Source: Epinephelus fuscoguttatus
Lineage: Eukaryota; Chordata; Actinopteri; Perciformes; Serranidae
Direction of reading: 5' to 3'
NCBI RefSeq assembly: GCF_011397635.1
Contig: NC_064773.1
Span: 27,565,449-27,629,448, forward strand
Length of the DNA: 64,000 nt
Below the pieces are notes generated by a model. The model searched no databases, was not told the origin of the DNA, and saw nothing but the letters and a program-made list of their open reading frames with translations. Shown in pieces: positions 21,491 to 34,585 of this stretch (the first letter of the stretch is position 1; each line of letters opens with the position of its first letter). A program made the position numbers and the translations under genes.

Positions 21491-23465
21491 ATTCATGGGG
21501 TGCTAATTTGTTTGATATCATACAAACCATTGCATGTGCATTTTCGTAAGATATAGATGGAAGCTGTTTGCTACAGTTAGCCATAGAGCTAATAGGTGAT
21601 AGTGATAAAATATCAGATATCTTGTGTTTTTTAAGTTCCTCGGTTTCCATGAAGCCTACTATGATTTACAGTGAAAATGCCTGTTGTAGAAAAGGTCTAC
21701 CAGTGCCCAAAAGTTGTAGATAGGCTTTAAAGATTTTACAGCTTTGGCCTTTTAAGTTTAGCTAGTATATTATTGAACCACAAACCTTGCCTTGTTCTCA
21801 TCACTGTCAATGCAGAGGTAGCAGATGGGTGGTCTGCTAGAAATAAAGCCTCAGAGCCGTTGAAATCTATTGGTAAATATCAAAATGTCCCCAAAACTCT
21901 GTGACTATCTTCTGCATTTCAGTTCTACTTGCAAATTCACTTGGTTTCATCCTGGTCTTAATTAAGTTGCAGGAAAATAACTAATAACTGATCATGTCAG
22001 TGATCATAGGGCTCGTTATGGCTTGCGTCTGCACGTAAAGGCATGTACAGAACCTGGGACTGACTCAACTAAGTGAAACGAAGTTATGCTTAAGGTTTAC
22101 GTCTGTGTTTGTTCTTTACTGAGCGTATTTTATTGTTTGCCTTTATATTGACATGACCTGAAGGCAGTAACCTGAGAAGTCCTAGCGACTGACTCTTGAG
22201 GAAGTTGCCCTTTAACCTCAATAAAGATGATGGAATCACTGAACTCACATTTGCTGAAATTACACTGGACCTATGTGATGAAAGAAGTAACGGATGTGCT
22301 TTCAGCCATGTGATCGTGAAGTTTATCGCATTGCAGTTGTCACTTTTGCCTTTGTGTCACAAACTTTCTGTATGAGCGCAACCCTGCCCAGTAGCTTCTG
22401 GTGTGTCCCTTGATTATGAAGAGTTAAATTTGGTCAACGATGTGTCTGTGTAACTGATGTTATTTCTTGTTTGTTTTATGTTGCACTCTATGCTGCGAAT
22501 CAATTGCCCTTCGGACAAAAGGTTTGAAGTTGAGTTGAACCTGCCGCAGCTGTCCTGTCTTCTCTGTTCAAACACTGTTGAACTTGATCACTTGGACTTG
22601 GGCATAATACTGACAAATAGAGCTTACATAAACTTCAGAGTGGAACATACCTGTTACTGCGTGATAACTCCCATTGAGCAAACTAGTCAAACAAAACCTC
22701 TCGTTATGTAACCAACTCAGAAATGACAGACATGGACTGAACAAATGACTGCTCTTGTTTGAACGATTACTGGGAGAACTTGATTTTACTTTGCTGGAAA
22801 TTGAACATGTGAGCCCTGCAATGCCTTGCTCATGGTCGGAGAGAAATGGTGCAATCGTCAATCAGTGTTTTCTAGATAATAACCACATCTGTGTTTTGCT
22901 GTTGTTGAAAGTCTGGCGGACTAACAGCACAGGAGGGCGAATGCTCAGACCCAGTGTTCTGTGTTTTTGTGAAATCCAACATCTGTCAGCTTGATTTAGC
23001 ATAAAAAAATTCATCTGTTGGAGGCAGAGAGCACAGAACCCGACAAAGACCCTTCACCTCTTACAAGTGGATGTTTATCCAGATGGATGTTATTTTGACC
23101 GTGAGAGCAAAGACAGTCTAAGAATAGCCTTAAGCCTCTAACACAAATAACTGAACAAAAGAAGTTGAAGGTGAAGCCTTTCAGTAAGAAAACCTTAATA
23201 AAACCAACATGTCACTGCAACAAATATCAATATCAAAGAATAGACATGGAGTTAACAGAATTTTGAGATAAATGTCACGCCACCAGAATTACATTTTACA
23301 TCAATGTAATGAGGAAGCAATTTTAATGAACGTATGTGCCGAGTCTTGAAATGTCAGTACAGAACATATATGTTAACTGACAACATATTTCATTTGTTTT
23401 CCATACTATAGCCCCTGGTAGCATCTAAAGCATGATTATGATTTAGAAGAACATGAAGAAAAACA

Positions 23466-23785
23466 AGAAGAAGATATACTTTACTAATCCCCAAGGGGAA
23501 ATTCAATGTTTTCACTCCCTTGCCATATACATATACACACAGGCCCAAAATACACACACAGAGACCAAACAGGACCTAAACGTACATTAAATGGAGAGAT
23601 GTCAGAGTGAGGGGGCTGCCAATGGACAGATGCCCCTAGCAGCTGGGGGTTTGGTGCCTTGCTCAAGGGCACCTCGGCCCAGGAAGTACCTCTCCAGCTA
23701 CTAGTTCACACTCCATATTTGGTCTGAATGGGGACTTGAAAGGACAACTTCACTCAAGTCCCTGTGGACTGAGGTTTTGGCGCCA
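23466..23785 (-). mobile_element. SINE-like element with LINE-type 3' tail (family S2, copy 1)
   Basis: Its minus-strand 3' end TTTCCCCTTGGGGATTAGTA matches the LINE tail at 12450-12485. Internally it has GAGGTGCCCTTGAGCAAGGC and AAGTCCCCATTCAGACC, typical of a common fish SINE whose tRNA-like head would lie near 23760. Confidence 0.65.
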
Positions 23786-26700
23786 CAGTTACGGTTGGTT
23801 ATAGGCACTCACCACACTTTGTTAAATATTGAAAAAAAATCAACCCTAACCCTTTAACCAGAGCAGTTTTGTTGCCTAAATCAAACCGCATGCAAGACTC
23901 TGAACATTATCCAGACAGCCATTACATTTTTCACCACAGTGTAATTTAGGAAACAATTTGGAATTGTATAAAAATTATTTCTATGAGACAGGGTTGATAA
24001 AGGACTACTCGCAATTATGACCATTAAAAGCACTGGCTCAAACATCCCTCTAAATGGGTCAGCAGGTCAGCTGACAGCCTGAAATTCTGTCTTACAAGCT
24101 TGTGAAAGAGTTGCTTCTTGTATCTGTATCATGTCAGGAGGTCAGTCAGTCCACAAAATTTTCCCCACCCTTTAAGGGCCCACAGTTTGTGCGCCAGGAG
24201 GCTCAAATTTAGCTTGGAGTTCAAGTGTGTGTATGTGAAGGTGTGTGTGACATGCTGGTTAAGTTAGCTTATAGGGGGTGTGACAGTGGGAGTGGCCTAG
24301 CACAAAAAGGCACATAATTTCCAAACAAGCTATTAAGAAGTCTGACTATGAAGACAGTTTTCACCATGACCAGTGGAATTACACCGTCTCATGATGCCCT
24401 ACAGCTCCAAAAAAACTTTCCTCCCATTGACTTACATGTCAAAAGATACGTCTGTAAACCAGTGGATACTTTTAAGGGTCACAAACCCTGTGAAATGACT
24501 ATTTTCATTATTAGAATTTAACCCACCTAATGAGATAATATTTGGCAAGTCTAGAAGAGCTGCAAGATGAAATCATTTTATCCCTATTTAAGTTTACAAA
24601 GCACTGTACTGGAAGTAGCTGGCTCAGCTGGTGGAAGTCATACTGATCATCCCCGGATCACCAAGATAATTTTAAATGTCTCAAATTCAATGTTACTGTT
24701 GTAACCACAGTACACGTATGTCTACCATCCGCCCCGACCAACTCTCTACAAATCCAGCATGGTACAAGTAGTGTTTCATTACCTTCAAGAAACATTTACT
24801 CTGAACATAATCTTGTCACCACAACATAATCATGAATGCAATTAAATATATAAACATCATTTTTAGGAGACAGGGTTGGAGTTGACATAAATAATAATAC
24901 CATCACATGAGCATGCATGTACTGCACCACATGGAAATGAACCTGCAGCTTTGTTATCAGGTAGCCTATGATCAGGAACTCGCTCACTCAGTGTGCAGAA
25001 ATGTTATTGCCCTCTCACACTGTGGAAACCAAGAGGAGGAGCCTGACAGATTCCTTCTTATCTTAACTTGGGTTAAAGTGTTTGCAAATACTATACTCAG
25101 ATTTATGAGGTACTTAACCCAGATATGCCTCAAATGGGTGGGTGGGGTTTGCCACAACACTGAAGGTTTAGAGAAATACAAGTCAGTTCAGTGTCTTTGT
25201 TTTCTGAATTGTCCCAATCTGTTAACTTCCACCAATCTGCCCTTAATGGTTCACTTCACCATCAACTGTTTTATCATTTCAGTTTTTATAAGTGACATTT
25301 TGAAGAATATAATTTCAGATCCTGGGTATGTATCTTTGTGTTGATCACTTTATCCTACAATAGTGACCGTTCAGAGGATGCTAAAAGTATACTCTATCTA
25401 CATTTCTGAAAGAAACTTGTACATTGTCAGGTTTTTATTAAACTGTCCCTCTCAGCCATAACAAGCAGTTAGCGTTCTGAGCCCTCTGCGTGCCCCCTCA
25501 TGCCAGGACTGCAACACAATAGTTCAAGGCCTCAACATAATTTCCCGATTCTTCCGCTTCTTTGCTTCAGCTATTAATTTCTGGGGTGTGTTACATAAGG
25601 TCTTATGCAATGTGTTTTTCCAACATCTATTTTTCTGGCCCCTGCTCTCTAATGGGTCTGGGGGCAGGTTTTTGGTGGCCGAGGCTGCTGTTGACATTCA
25701 CATGCACATTCATGAAAGGAGCCCCCCGCTTCTCCCCTGCTGTCGTGGTCTGGCTGCAACAAACCCAAACAGGCCAACGGTCTGCTGGGTTGGAGGGACC
25801 ACCGCCACGACGCACACGTATCCCAAAGAATTTGGGGAAAACAGGGCACGTGTGCAGTTTGTCAGTTACTGCACAGCTTAGCTCATCTTGGACATCAATA
25901 TAATCTACTTTATTATAATTAGAGTTCGAGCAGAGAAAAGCAGAGAAAAGAATGATTTACAGGCCATCTGCTGTGACATATTTCTACTGTGGTTTCACAC
26001 TGTCTGTATTGGCCTGAGACATCTGCTGTTTAAGGTGGAGATAATTGTTGAAACAAAACAACATCTACATGGTGTTGCAGTAACCCAAAAGGAAAATTAA
26101 AGGACACAGCTTGTGTTTATAGTTTGTTGCATTCATGAAATTGATCAAGATCAAGTTTTGTTAACACTTAGTCTTTTGGCTCTCATGCAGAAACAGAAAA
26201 GAAGAGGTATCACAAACATTTTAAACCTTTTTTTTTTTGTCCACTTGGAAGCAATGCAACAAGCAAAACACAACAGCGTCATATTATCTCATTAGTTTAT
26301 CTTGCAAACCTGTTAGCATACAGTTACATCAAACAGACAGGGAGCAAAATTAGCATTGATCTGGAGTCAAGTTTCTCAGGCTGTTCTCATACACTGTTGA
26401 TCAATTTTCCTATGAACAGTAATGCACCACACTAATGCATTTCCCACTTAATCATGACCAGTAATTTGGCATAACCCACATATTTTGGAAGGCTGCGATC
26501 ACATAAACAGTGCACTAATGGGAGTAAAGAGGAAAGCGAGTGGTCTACCAAGGAGACAGGGGCAGTGAATGGGTAAAAAAACACAGGACATTGAGCCAGG
26601 AGGTGTCCTCTGCGACAGAATTTACAACCAGGTGTTACATAGCTCTGTCACACAAAGTGAAAACACAGGTGACTTGGACAATTACTGGAAATTAATAGAA

Positions 26701-28365
26701 TACATTATATAATAAACACAGAATTATCTTATGTGATACATTTTAATCCATTCTTTGTAAACAATACGGCATCACCATCGCAACAAACTGTCATGCATAT
26801 TTTGTGTGCCGTCCTGCCATTCCATGTGACTGTTTTTCACAAGGTGTAACCTTCTGTACTGTCATTGGCTAACATTAACTAGATGTAACTTTCTACACTA
26901 GCTAACATTAGTCCATAAGTTAATTGTTTGGTGTGGTGCATGTTGCTTACAGTCCCTGCATCATCACTTTTTGGCTGAAAATAGCTGCTAGAAAGTGGAC
27001 CAAAAAAAAATAGGAATTTGTGAGCCATAAAACCAAAGCACAGAGCTAATTCGCTCTCCTTTTAGCTCGCTAGCTTTTACTGCTACTTTCACGGTCAGTG
27101 CAGCTAGCTAGGGGACAACCTGAGAAGTAATTACCTTCATGACACTGACTATATTCTTTGGTCTAACTGACCAAAAATATAAGCTATAAAACCCATATCA
27201 TCTGTAACAGAGCTGTGCAGAGACCTTCAGAGGGGCAGGTGCTCTAAGTAAGAAAAGGGCACATGGAACAGTATTTAAAACAAAACACACTGACAAAATT
27301 TACAGCATAACCACTTGAATTATAGCAACCCATACTCAATATGTAACATGGAATCTTACAGCAAACCACATCGTAGTATTTTCATGTCCCCCACCAGAAG
27401 AAATCAGCAGGGGATTATAATAAATAAATATGAGGAAACTACTAATGTTATAATGTATTTTAGTACACTTTCACTTCAAATATCTCAAAAACTGTACAGT
27501 AAACCACATAAAAATTGACATGGACCTTCCTGAGCTGGAATCCTTTGAGAATGCCAAAATCTATTCAGGGTTTTTTTTTTAAATGACATTTTTAATATGA
27601 GAAAATTATATTTATGTGTTGTAAAACCTTTTGAACCTTTGTATGGTCAGAGTCAGGGTCAAAGATAACTATTTCATGATACTTTAACTTTGGAGGTCCC
27701 TTTTATATAATGGGCAGTAATATGCCATTTTACTTGGTCTATCAAATGTGAGAAATTATTGCAGAAATACGGATCTTCCTTCGTACTTTTTGGCTGCTCC
27801 AGGCACCTGTACCTTGACAGACAAGGATCACAATTCAAGCGGCAGCTGGCTTCCCCATTGCTCACAAACACTGGCTCGATTGACCACAGTGAGAGCCAGC
27901 AGTCAGGACCATTGTTTGACTTATGTTGCATAACTGATGCACAAGTTGAAGGTGAAGCTATGTAACGCTAATACTGTAAAAATAGCATGAGCGTTGCCAC
28001 TGAATGTCCGCGGTGCACTCTGCCGCAACAGAGGGCCTTTCACCTGCAGCATCATATAAATTGACTGACAGCAGCCAGGTCATTTTATGTACAGATAAAT
28101 TATTATTAATTGTTAAATGTTCTACTTGATAAACACCACTGACAGGCTTTCACAAAGAAAAAAAAACAAGCCTTGACAAAAAGACACTTGGACATCAAGG
28201 GGTAAAGGGGCAGGATCTCAAGCATCCTCAGCCTTCTTCTCTGTACGTGCCTCATCTGTAAAATGAATCAAACGTGACACTGATATTTACAGTCTCAATT
28301 ACCTAAACATAACCTTTACTTTCTAACCGTGTTTCTAAGAATTGTCATTTGCAATAACATAACCA
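23786..28365. other. No gene seen
   Basis: 24340-24700 shares words (CCCATTGACTTACAT, ACTGGAAGTAGCT) with 47900-48110 and 62640-62700, so it is decayed dispersed repeat. 25640-25850 is locally GC-rich and open in several frames but unrecognised. Confidence 0.4.
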
Positions 28366-28368
28366 TTA

Positions 28369-29198
28369 CTGTGCGTTCACACCGAGCGCGAGTGAAGCAA
28401 ATTACTCACGCGTAACGTGAGTAACGCACCGTGCGTAACGCGTGAGTTTGGACGCCGGACCATTTTGTTAATCCGCATTATGCGTTACTGCGTCAGTCGT
28501 GCAAGTAGCGAGCCCGCCCATTTTCACTAGATAACAACATCTTGCCCGCCATTCTCTTCTCAACCATGGCTGAGATAACCACCATCGCTGCTTTGTACCT
28601 GCTCTGGAAGTCCCAGATGCATCGGAGGGCCAAATGCCTTTGTTTTTGGGTTCACCCTATCCTGCAGAAGCGCATCCAGCACGGGGAGTTTCACCACCTC
28701 CTCCAGGAACTTCGTCTGGATGAGAGCTGCTTTCAGCGGTACTTCAGGCTGACTGGGGCCCAGTTTGAGGACCTGTTGGCGAGGGCTGGCGCAGCAGGAC
28801 ACCAACTACAGGCGCTCCATTTCAACTGTGGATCGCCTGTCCATCTGTCTCCGGTGAGTAGCAGTTTATTGTTGTGTCAACAACTGGACGTCAGGGCGTC
28901 AAGACGTCACTGACATCATGATGCCAGTGATGTCGGGAGAATCTCAACGCTGATTGGCTTTCGCGGCACAGCATCACGCGAATTCGCTTCAAAAGTTCAA
29001 TATTTTCAACTCGAGCGATGAGGCGTTGGACGCGAATTTCACGTCTATCGCGCCGCGTCTATCGCTTCCATCATGTCGCACTAGATGCATCCATCACGCC
29101 GCCCGGCGCGAATTCGCGTCTCATCGCGTATTTGCATTGACTTTGTATGTAATCTCCATGGGCGAATTTGCGAATTCGCGCTCGGTGTGAACACCCCT
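28369..29198 (+). mobile_element. PIF/Harbinger non-autonomous element with a transposase exon
   Basis: Terminal repeats contain GTTCACACCGAGCGCG and its complement at the right end. TTA lies at both borders (28366-28368, 29199-29201), the 3-bp TWA target of PIF/Harbinger. The interior carries the first exon of a HARBI1-like transposase (28566-28853) followed by CpG-rich filler of CGCG and GAATTCGCG words. Confidence 0.85.
28566..28853 (+). pseudogene. HARBI1-like (PIF/Harbinger) transposase N-terminal exon
   Basis: Starts MAEITTIAALYLLWK; then RRAKCLCFWVHPILQKR and HGEFHHLLQELRLDESCF, QRYFRLTGAQFEDLLARAG. The WVHPIL...GEFH.LL.ELR.D...F..YFR....F..LL signature is the N-terminus of HARBI1-like transposases. 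Near 28790 a +1 shift moves coding to another frame, where NYRRSISTVDRLSICLR follows, the usual next block, ending at CTCCG|GTGAGT, a strong donor. The DDE catalytic domain is missing, so it is inactive. The exon sits inside inverted repeats with TTA target duplications and is transposon-derived. Confidence 0.85.
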
Positions 29199-29201
29199 TT
29201 A

Positions 29202-30688
29202 GAGTTCATCATCTGTAATATAACATCTAAATATATATTCCTATATAAAACTCTGGTTTAACTTGAACCTTGAAATGTAAGCCTCTGACAAGACCCAACA
29301 AGACGACCTGCCCCTTTAAACCCAAAATAGCTATTAGCTATCTTTGTCCTCATGTGACCAACAAAGGTTAACTACCTTCACTGGTCACATGAGCTTATCA
29401 TATTTGTCCCTAAAGTGTCTCCTGCCCTCCTGAAGCCAGTGGGGAATAACATCTCAAAGACACTTGACCAGAGTGAAAGTTTGCCAGAACTGTAGACTTG
29501 ACCTTGTTGCTCCACCCAAACAGCAGCTTCAGTTCTTTCAATGTCAACTCCATTATGGGGGCAAATGACATGCTTTGAAAGGAGGTACAGCAATCCGTCA
29601 GATCCTCTGTGGGAGTGAGCATTCAAGGCCACAGAGGCTCAGATACGCTGTCGCAATACAGCCATAATCTCCAATCCATCAAACATAACTCAGTGGAGTG
29701 CTGCCTAATCAAATAAGACTGTTAGCCTGATCTGAAAGTGCCCTGACTTGACTTGCTAATAAATTTGCCAATCCAGCAGATACAGAGCAACATTAGCATG
29801 TTCAATATTTACTGTGCTTTCTGTGTACTTTACTCTCTGCCAACTCTTGAGGGAAATATCTGACTCCTCAGCTGCTGAATTCTCAACTATGCTCACCAGA
29901 TAGTCATTAACATTGTCCGTCTGCCGTCTGTCTGTACCCATTGGGGACTCTTTTGGCTGAACACCCAGGAGTGGACACAGGACAGGACAGGTGAGTGTTT
30001 CTGCAGACAACTCAAACAATAATACACTATATAATTCACAAGCATCTGCTTGACATTGCGATATAGCACACAATCTTACCACACACACTCGACAGACCCT
30101 AATCTTAACTGTTATTCATCAGTTATGAACACAAGCATGCACAATGTTATCAGAGCCTATTTCAACTCTACTCTCTTTCAGGCGGAGCCAAGTACCCACT
30201 CCAACACCTGCCACAAGACAACACAATCAATAAAGCATTAAGATATTTTATAAATACTGGTGATAGATATTAAATAAATAGAGCCATAAAATATTTGATT
30301 AAAAATGTGCAAAATGTTCTGCGTATATCCCACTAATTAAGTTCATATTTTGCAACCAAAGTAGGTGGGTTTGGTATGTCGTATTCACTGGCACAGAAAA
30401 CTGATTAATAAACAGTAAAATGCAGCGTAGATTCCAGTGAAAATGTTATGGTTGATTGTTTTTTTTTTTTTTAATATTGGCTACATATTCAGTCTCTCTT
30501 TTCAAAGGCCAGTGTGTAATATTTGGCATGGTTTATTGTCAAATCTGAATCTGAATCTGAATATTCTACCCATTAATATGTTTATATGAGTGTATAATCG
30601 CTATAAAATAAAATTTGTTTGGTTTTCGTAGCCTTACAATTATGCTTTTATATCTATATCTATATCTATCTATATATCTATCTATCTA

Positions 30689-30727
<39 letters not shown>

Positions 30728-33039
30728 GGACGGACACAGAGGGTATTTTGTGACAGTGCATTATTAAATCATGCTGGCAAAGAGGTTAAAATTTGTACAT
30801 CCACCTGAATGTTGTATTTCCATCACTGCTGATTGGAGCCAATCAGAGTTGGAGTCATTAAATACCTCGACTACTGCCGAGTCATTTGTCCCTGGAGTTA
30901 ATGCTGATTGTAACCTCTTTCCTTTAAATACAAAAGCCAGTTAGTGCAGGTCAGTGTTTTTTTTTTTGTGCAGTAGGAAAGGGGCTTCAGAGGTTCACAT
31001 TAAAACCTCAGCTCATCTGCTTCATATGAACTTTGTGGGTGTGGTTTGATCAGAACCTTTGATAAGGTGGCAACATAAGTCAACAACCACACAACTGTCC
31101 TCAGATTTGAAATCAAATGTTGCTAAATCCTGATTGGTGCATGGAAGTACATGACATCACATTCTCCCTACTGAACCCCACCAACTTTAAACCACTTGAC
31201 AAGATCACAGCAAAAACAGAAATACAAAAAAGTTGGTTGTTGATGTTGGATCGCTTCTCTTAAAAAAAAAAAAAAGGTGATTGAGGGAAAGGTATTTATG
31301 TCCACCTGGATACTTTCTTTGCTGTGATATTTTTGCTGTGTTCTCTGTCTTGTTTTATTTTTTGCTGTGTCACCACTCATGACGAGTAGTTGCCCCTCGT
31401 GAGAATGTTTGCACAAACAGGGATTTGTCTGATGGAACGTCATGCGCCAGTTGTTTTCACAAATTGAGTTGCGCTAATTCTACACACAGAGCTGCAGCTC
31501 AGGAGGATGAGATGCTACCATACGCAAGTGTGGGTGGCCGGCCAAAGCCCTGTAATTTTCCATCAGACAGCTGAACAAATGGAAAGGGCCTCTGGAAGTT
31601 TCTAAGCGGCCGTGCCTTATCAAGGGAAATCTTTTTCCCCCCCTTGTCCTTCTTCTCCGTAGGCTTTTGTCCGGATGGTTGAAGGGGGTTGGGAGGCCAG
31701 AAGAAGTCCCTGTTTGAGAATGTTATTGTTTCCGGAGGTGCAGATGACACGCTTCTTAGCGACCGAGGAAGGGTCTGCTGAGTGCGAGACCAACGCTTTG
31801 TCTGAACGCCTGCCACTTGCATGGGCCCCGCTACCTTCCTGTCAGTAGTGTATTTTTGGATTTGACCCTCTGACCTTATAAACCGACCACAAATGGGGGT
31901 AACTCAGCAGGAAATTGGTGCGAAAAAATTTAACGGCTCTAAAAAGCAGCAGTTTGCAGAGCAGAATGGAGTTCATAAAAAACTCAAAGCTGCTGCAGTG
32001 TCATTCAAGGACAAGCCTCATGTCCTCTACCTGGAATGTGAACTCTCCAACCTCCACTAAGCTACACCTTTCCCCACTGGCTGCTGGGTGAGGGCTCGGA
32101 GAGGAGAGTGAGTGTGTTTGTTGAGGGGGGTTGTCTTTATGTTTATTCAGTGATGATAGCATGATGTATGACGTGCACAGCCCTCCCACGGTTATCACTG
32201 CAAGCACACGTGTGTCAACATGGCAGCAAAGGAAAATGATCCCTGACACGATGGGCCACACACACACATCTTGACAAACAGGCTCAAAACAAACACCTAT
32301 ACACACAAAACACACAGCTACACAAACACAATGGAACACAAAAATGTGTAATGAAGAAAACATATTTATTTTTATATGATAATGCCTTATGAAAATGCTT
32401 AAAAATAACTGATTTGAGTTATTTGTCAAGATTGAATCATTCAAGGTCTTATGAAGACATCCCTGCCGGTTATTTTTTCCATTGAATTATACACAAATAG
32501 CATTTATTCTCTCAAGTGTTTACCTCCTGAGCGATGTAGCAGAGCTGCTCTAATATGATTCTGTGACTGGAAATTCAATTATAACAAGACCAGGTTCGAT
32601 CATGCTGTCCGTCTCTGTATCTCAGTGCTGACCACTCTTACATGAAGTGGTCAGTTACTCTTCTAATAACTTTTGGGACACATTTTTGTGATGTTAAAAT
32701 AAATGCTCTCTCCCTCTGGTCACTTTGCCAGTAATTTTTGGACAGTTCCGTCTTACGCTCTGTGGAAACATGGAGCCTAAAACTTGTAAAAATATAGTAA
32801 AAGGTTAAGCAAATACATCAATAAGCAATACATTAGTCAATTAATTGAAATGGAAGGTTGACTTAAATTTAATGTCTTATACTTTTCCTTTAACCTCCAA
32901 CCAGTTTGTGGAAAACAAACCCCACTTATTTATTTATTTTTGGGTCTTGGTACAACTTTAATTACTTACCTACTTCCTATTTTCACAATGCAACATTTTT
33001 GAAATGGCCGTGTCCTGTATGTCCTGGGAAGGGAGTGGT
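29202..33039. other. No gene recognised
   Basis: Includes the microsatellite at 30649. An open frame at 31499-31822 (-), 107 codons with a Lys-rich KPTEKKDKGGKK stretch, lies in higher-complexity sequence but matches nothing I know. Confidence 0.4.
30649..30725. repeat. (TATC)n-(TA)n compound microsatellite
   Basis: TATC units to about 30690, then about 17 TA units. Confidence 0.95.
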
Positions 33040-33250
33040 TGAATGTGTGTGTGTGTGTGTGTTTACTTATGCTATAGTGAGGGAAAAAAACAAAACAACG
33101 TATTTTAGCAACATAGTGAGGACATTTTGACCAGTCCTCACTTTTTTAAAGGCCTGTTTTAGTTCAGGTGGGTTCAGGTTAACAGATTAAGGTTAGGGTT
33201 AGAAAAAGAGTTAGGGAAAGGGAGTAGAAATAAGAATTTAGGATTACAGT
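33040..33250. repeat. (GT)n and GTGAGGACATTTTGACC-type repeat
   Basis: GT run at 33044-33063 followed by TGAGGACATTTTGACCAGTC and TTAGGGTTAG-like words; a common fish intergenic repeat. The short TTAGGG words are not a telomeric array. Confidence 0.5.
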
Positions 33251-33302
33251 TAGGAATGGGTCGATAGGGTGACTTATCGGGGGCGGGGAGGTTAAAGAGT
33301 TA

Positions 33303-33585
33303 GGGAGCGATCACACCGAGATGAAACGCTAGAAACGTGACGCCACTTAAACCATTGTTTTCCTGTGATACGGCGCGTCTGAACGGCATTCAAGTATCTT
33401 TGTAGACGCGCGTTTTTGTAGACGCTTCTTTTTAGACGCACGTAGACGCTGAAAAATTAAAATGTTTTAAACTTTTTGAGCATCAGACGCCAGTAGCTAG
33501 CGTGCATTGAATAAGCGCCTCCAGCATTTCAAGTGTCTTTGAAGTGTCCACGTCTCTAGCATCTCATTTCTGTGTGATCGCCCCC
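33303..33585. mobile_element. Short TTA-flanked MITE
   Basis: 283 bp. Inverted ends of about 37 bp, GGGAGCGATCACACCGAGAT versus GGGGGCGATCACACAGAAAT. TTA at both borders (33300-33302, 33586-33588), again PIF/Harbinger-like. Interior contains TAGACGC repeats and no coding frame. Confidence 0.75.
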
Positions 33586-34240
33586 TTAAAGAACGGGGGG
33601 GATATAAAACATAGTAACAGTAAATAGTAAATAAACTAAATAGAATATATTCATGGATTTAGTCAGTATTGCAATTGAAGCAAATTAGTGGGTACAGAGC
33701 AAGATAGTGAGATAAATATGTGTATGTATGTATGTATTTGATTATTGAGGTAGGAGCCCTGACTGATAAAAAAAAAAAAAGAACAATAAATTAGAGAGTA
33801 GGAATTAATAATTTGCAGGATCCCAAAACCAACCAGGTAGATGTAGTCACAGGTGTACTGAATTAACCACAGCACTGAAAAATTCATAATTGACATGCAA
33901 CTTGATGACTCATGCAGAAAGCAGTCACAATACCAAAAATAGACCTCTATCTGTTTAGTTTTTTTTGTTGACATGTTGACATCCCATGGTGTTATCAATG
34001 ATAATAAACATGTATTCAACCCAATTTATGATAAGATTCAGAGATCTTAAATTGTTCTTCCATTTATCATAATGTGAAGGCAATTAGGGACTGGACTCAT
34101 TTGGCTTTAAGACTCATGGTATGTTACATTCATCATCAAGCAGGAGCACCCTCATGGAAGAAGATATAGTACAGGTGAGTAAATTGACAATCAGCACATT
34201 TATAGACATTGGTTTCATGATCTAATTCTAGTCTGTAATT

Positions 34241-34265
34241 TTCTTTCTTTTTCTTTCTTTCTTTC
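34241..34265. repeat. (TTTC)n microsatellite
   Basis: TTCTTTCTTTTTCTTTC pattern. Confidence 0.9.
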
Positions 34266-34431
34266 TGGAGAGGGAAAAGCAGTAGGACTTTGGAGGCATA
34301 GGAAAGTGATTTAGAAGTGAATGGACAGATTCATTTACATTCTCCACCAATGGTGCAAAGTTAAAGTACCAAATAATCATCAATAGCCCACCGCAGAGGA
34401 GCCACCCTGTGGTAAAATATATATATTTTAA

Positions 34432-34585
34432 TTTAATTTAATTGTATATACTTTATTAATCCCCCCTGAGGGGAAATTCAATTTTCTCACCTTTTTTTTT
34501 GTCATTAACACACAGGTCCGAAAGACACACACGCACAAACAGGAGTGAGGGGGCTGCCTTGGTCAGGCAGTTTGAAGTTTGGTCA
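34432..34585 (-). mobile_element. SINE-like element with LINE-type 3' tail (family S2, copy 2, truncated)
   Basis: Shares TATACTTTATTAATCCCC, GGGGAAATTCAAT and GTGAGGGGGCTGCC with copy 1, but stops before the head. Preceded by an (ATTTA)n-like stretch. Confidence 0.6.

Larger units (their letters stand above)
19475..23465. other. Mostly empty intergenic DNA
   Basis: Holds only the SINE head at 20671 and the minisatellite at 21200. No exon with supported splice sites was found. Confidence 0.5.

Noticed and set aside
32001..32444. 147-codon minus-strand frame with Cys/Val-rich content
   Set aside because: Driven by CA-repeat-rich DNA (GTGT on the coding strand); no domain.
33180..33310. Telomere-like TTAGGG words
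   Set aside because: Only scattered units within a common fish repeat, with no array.
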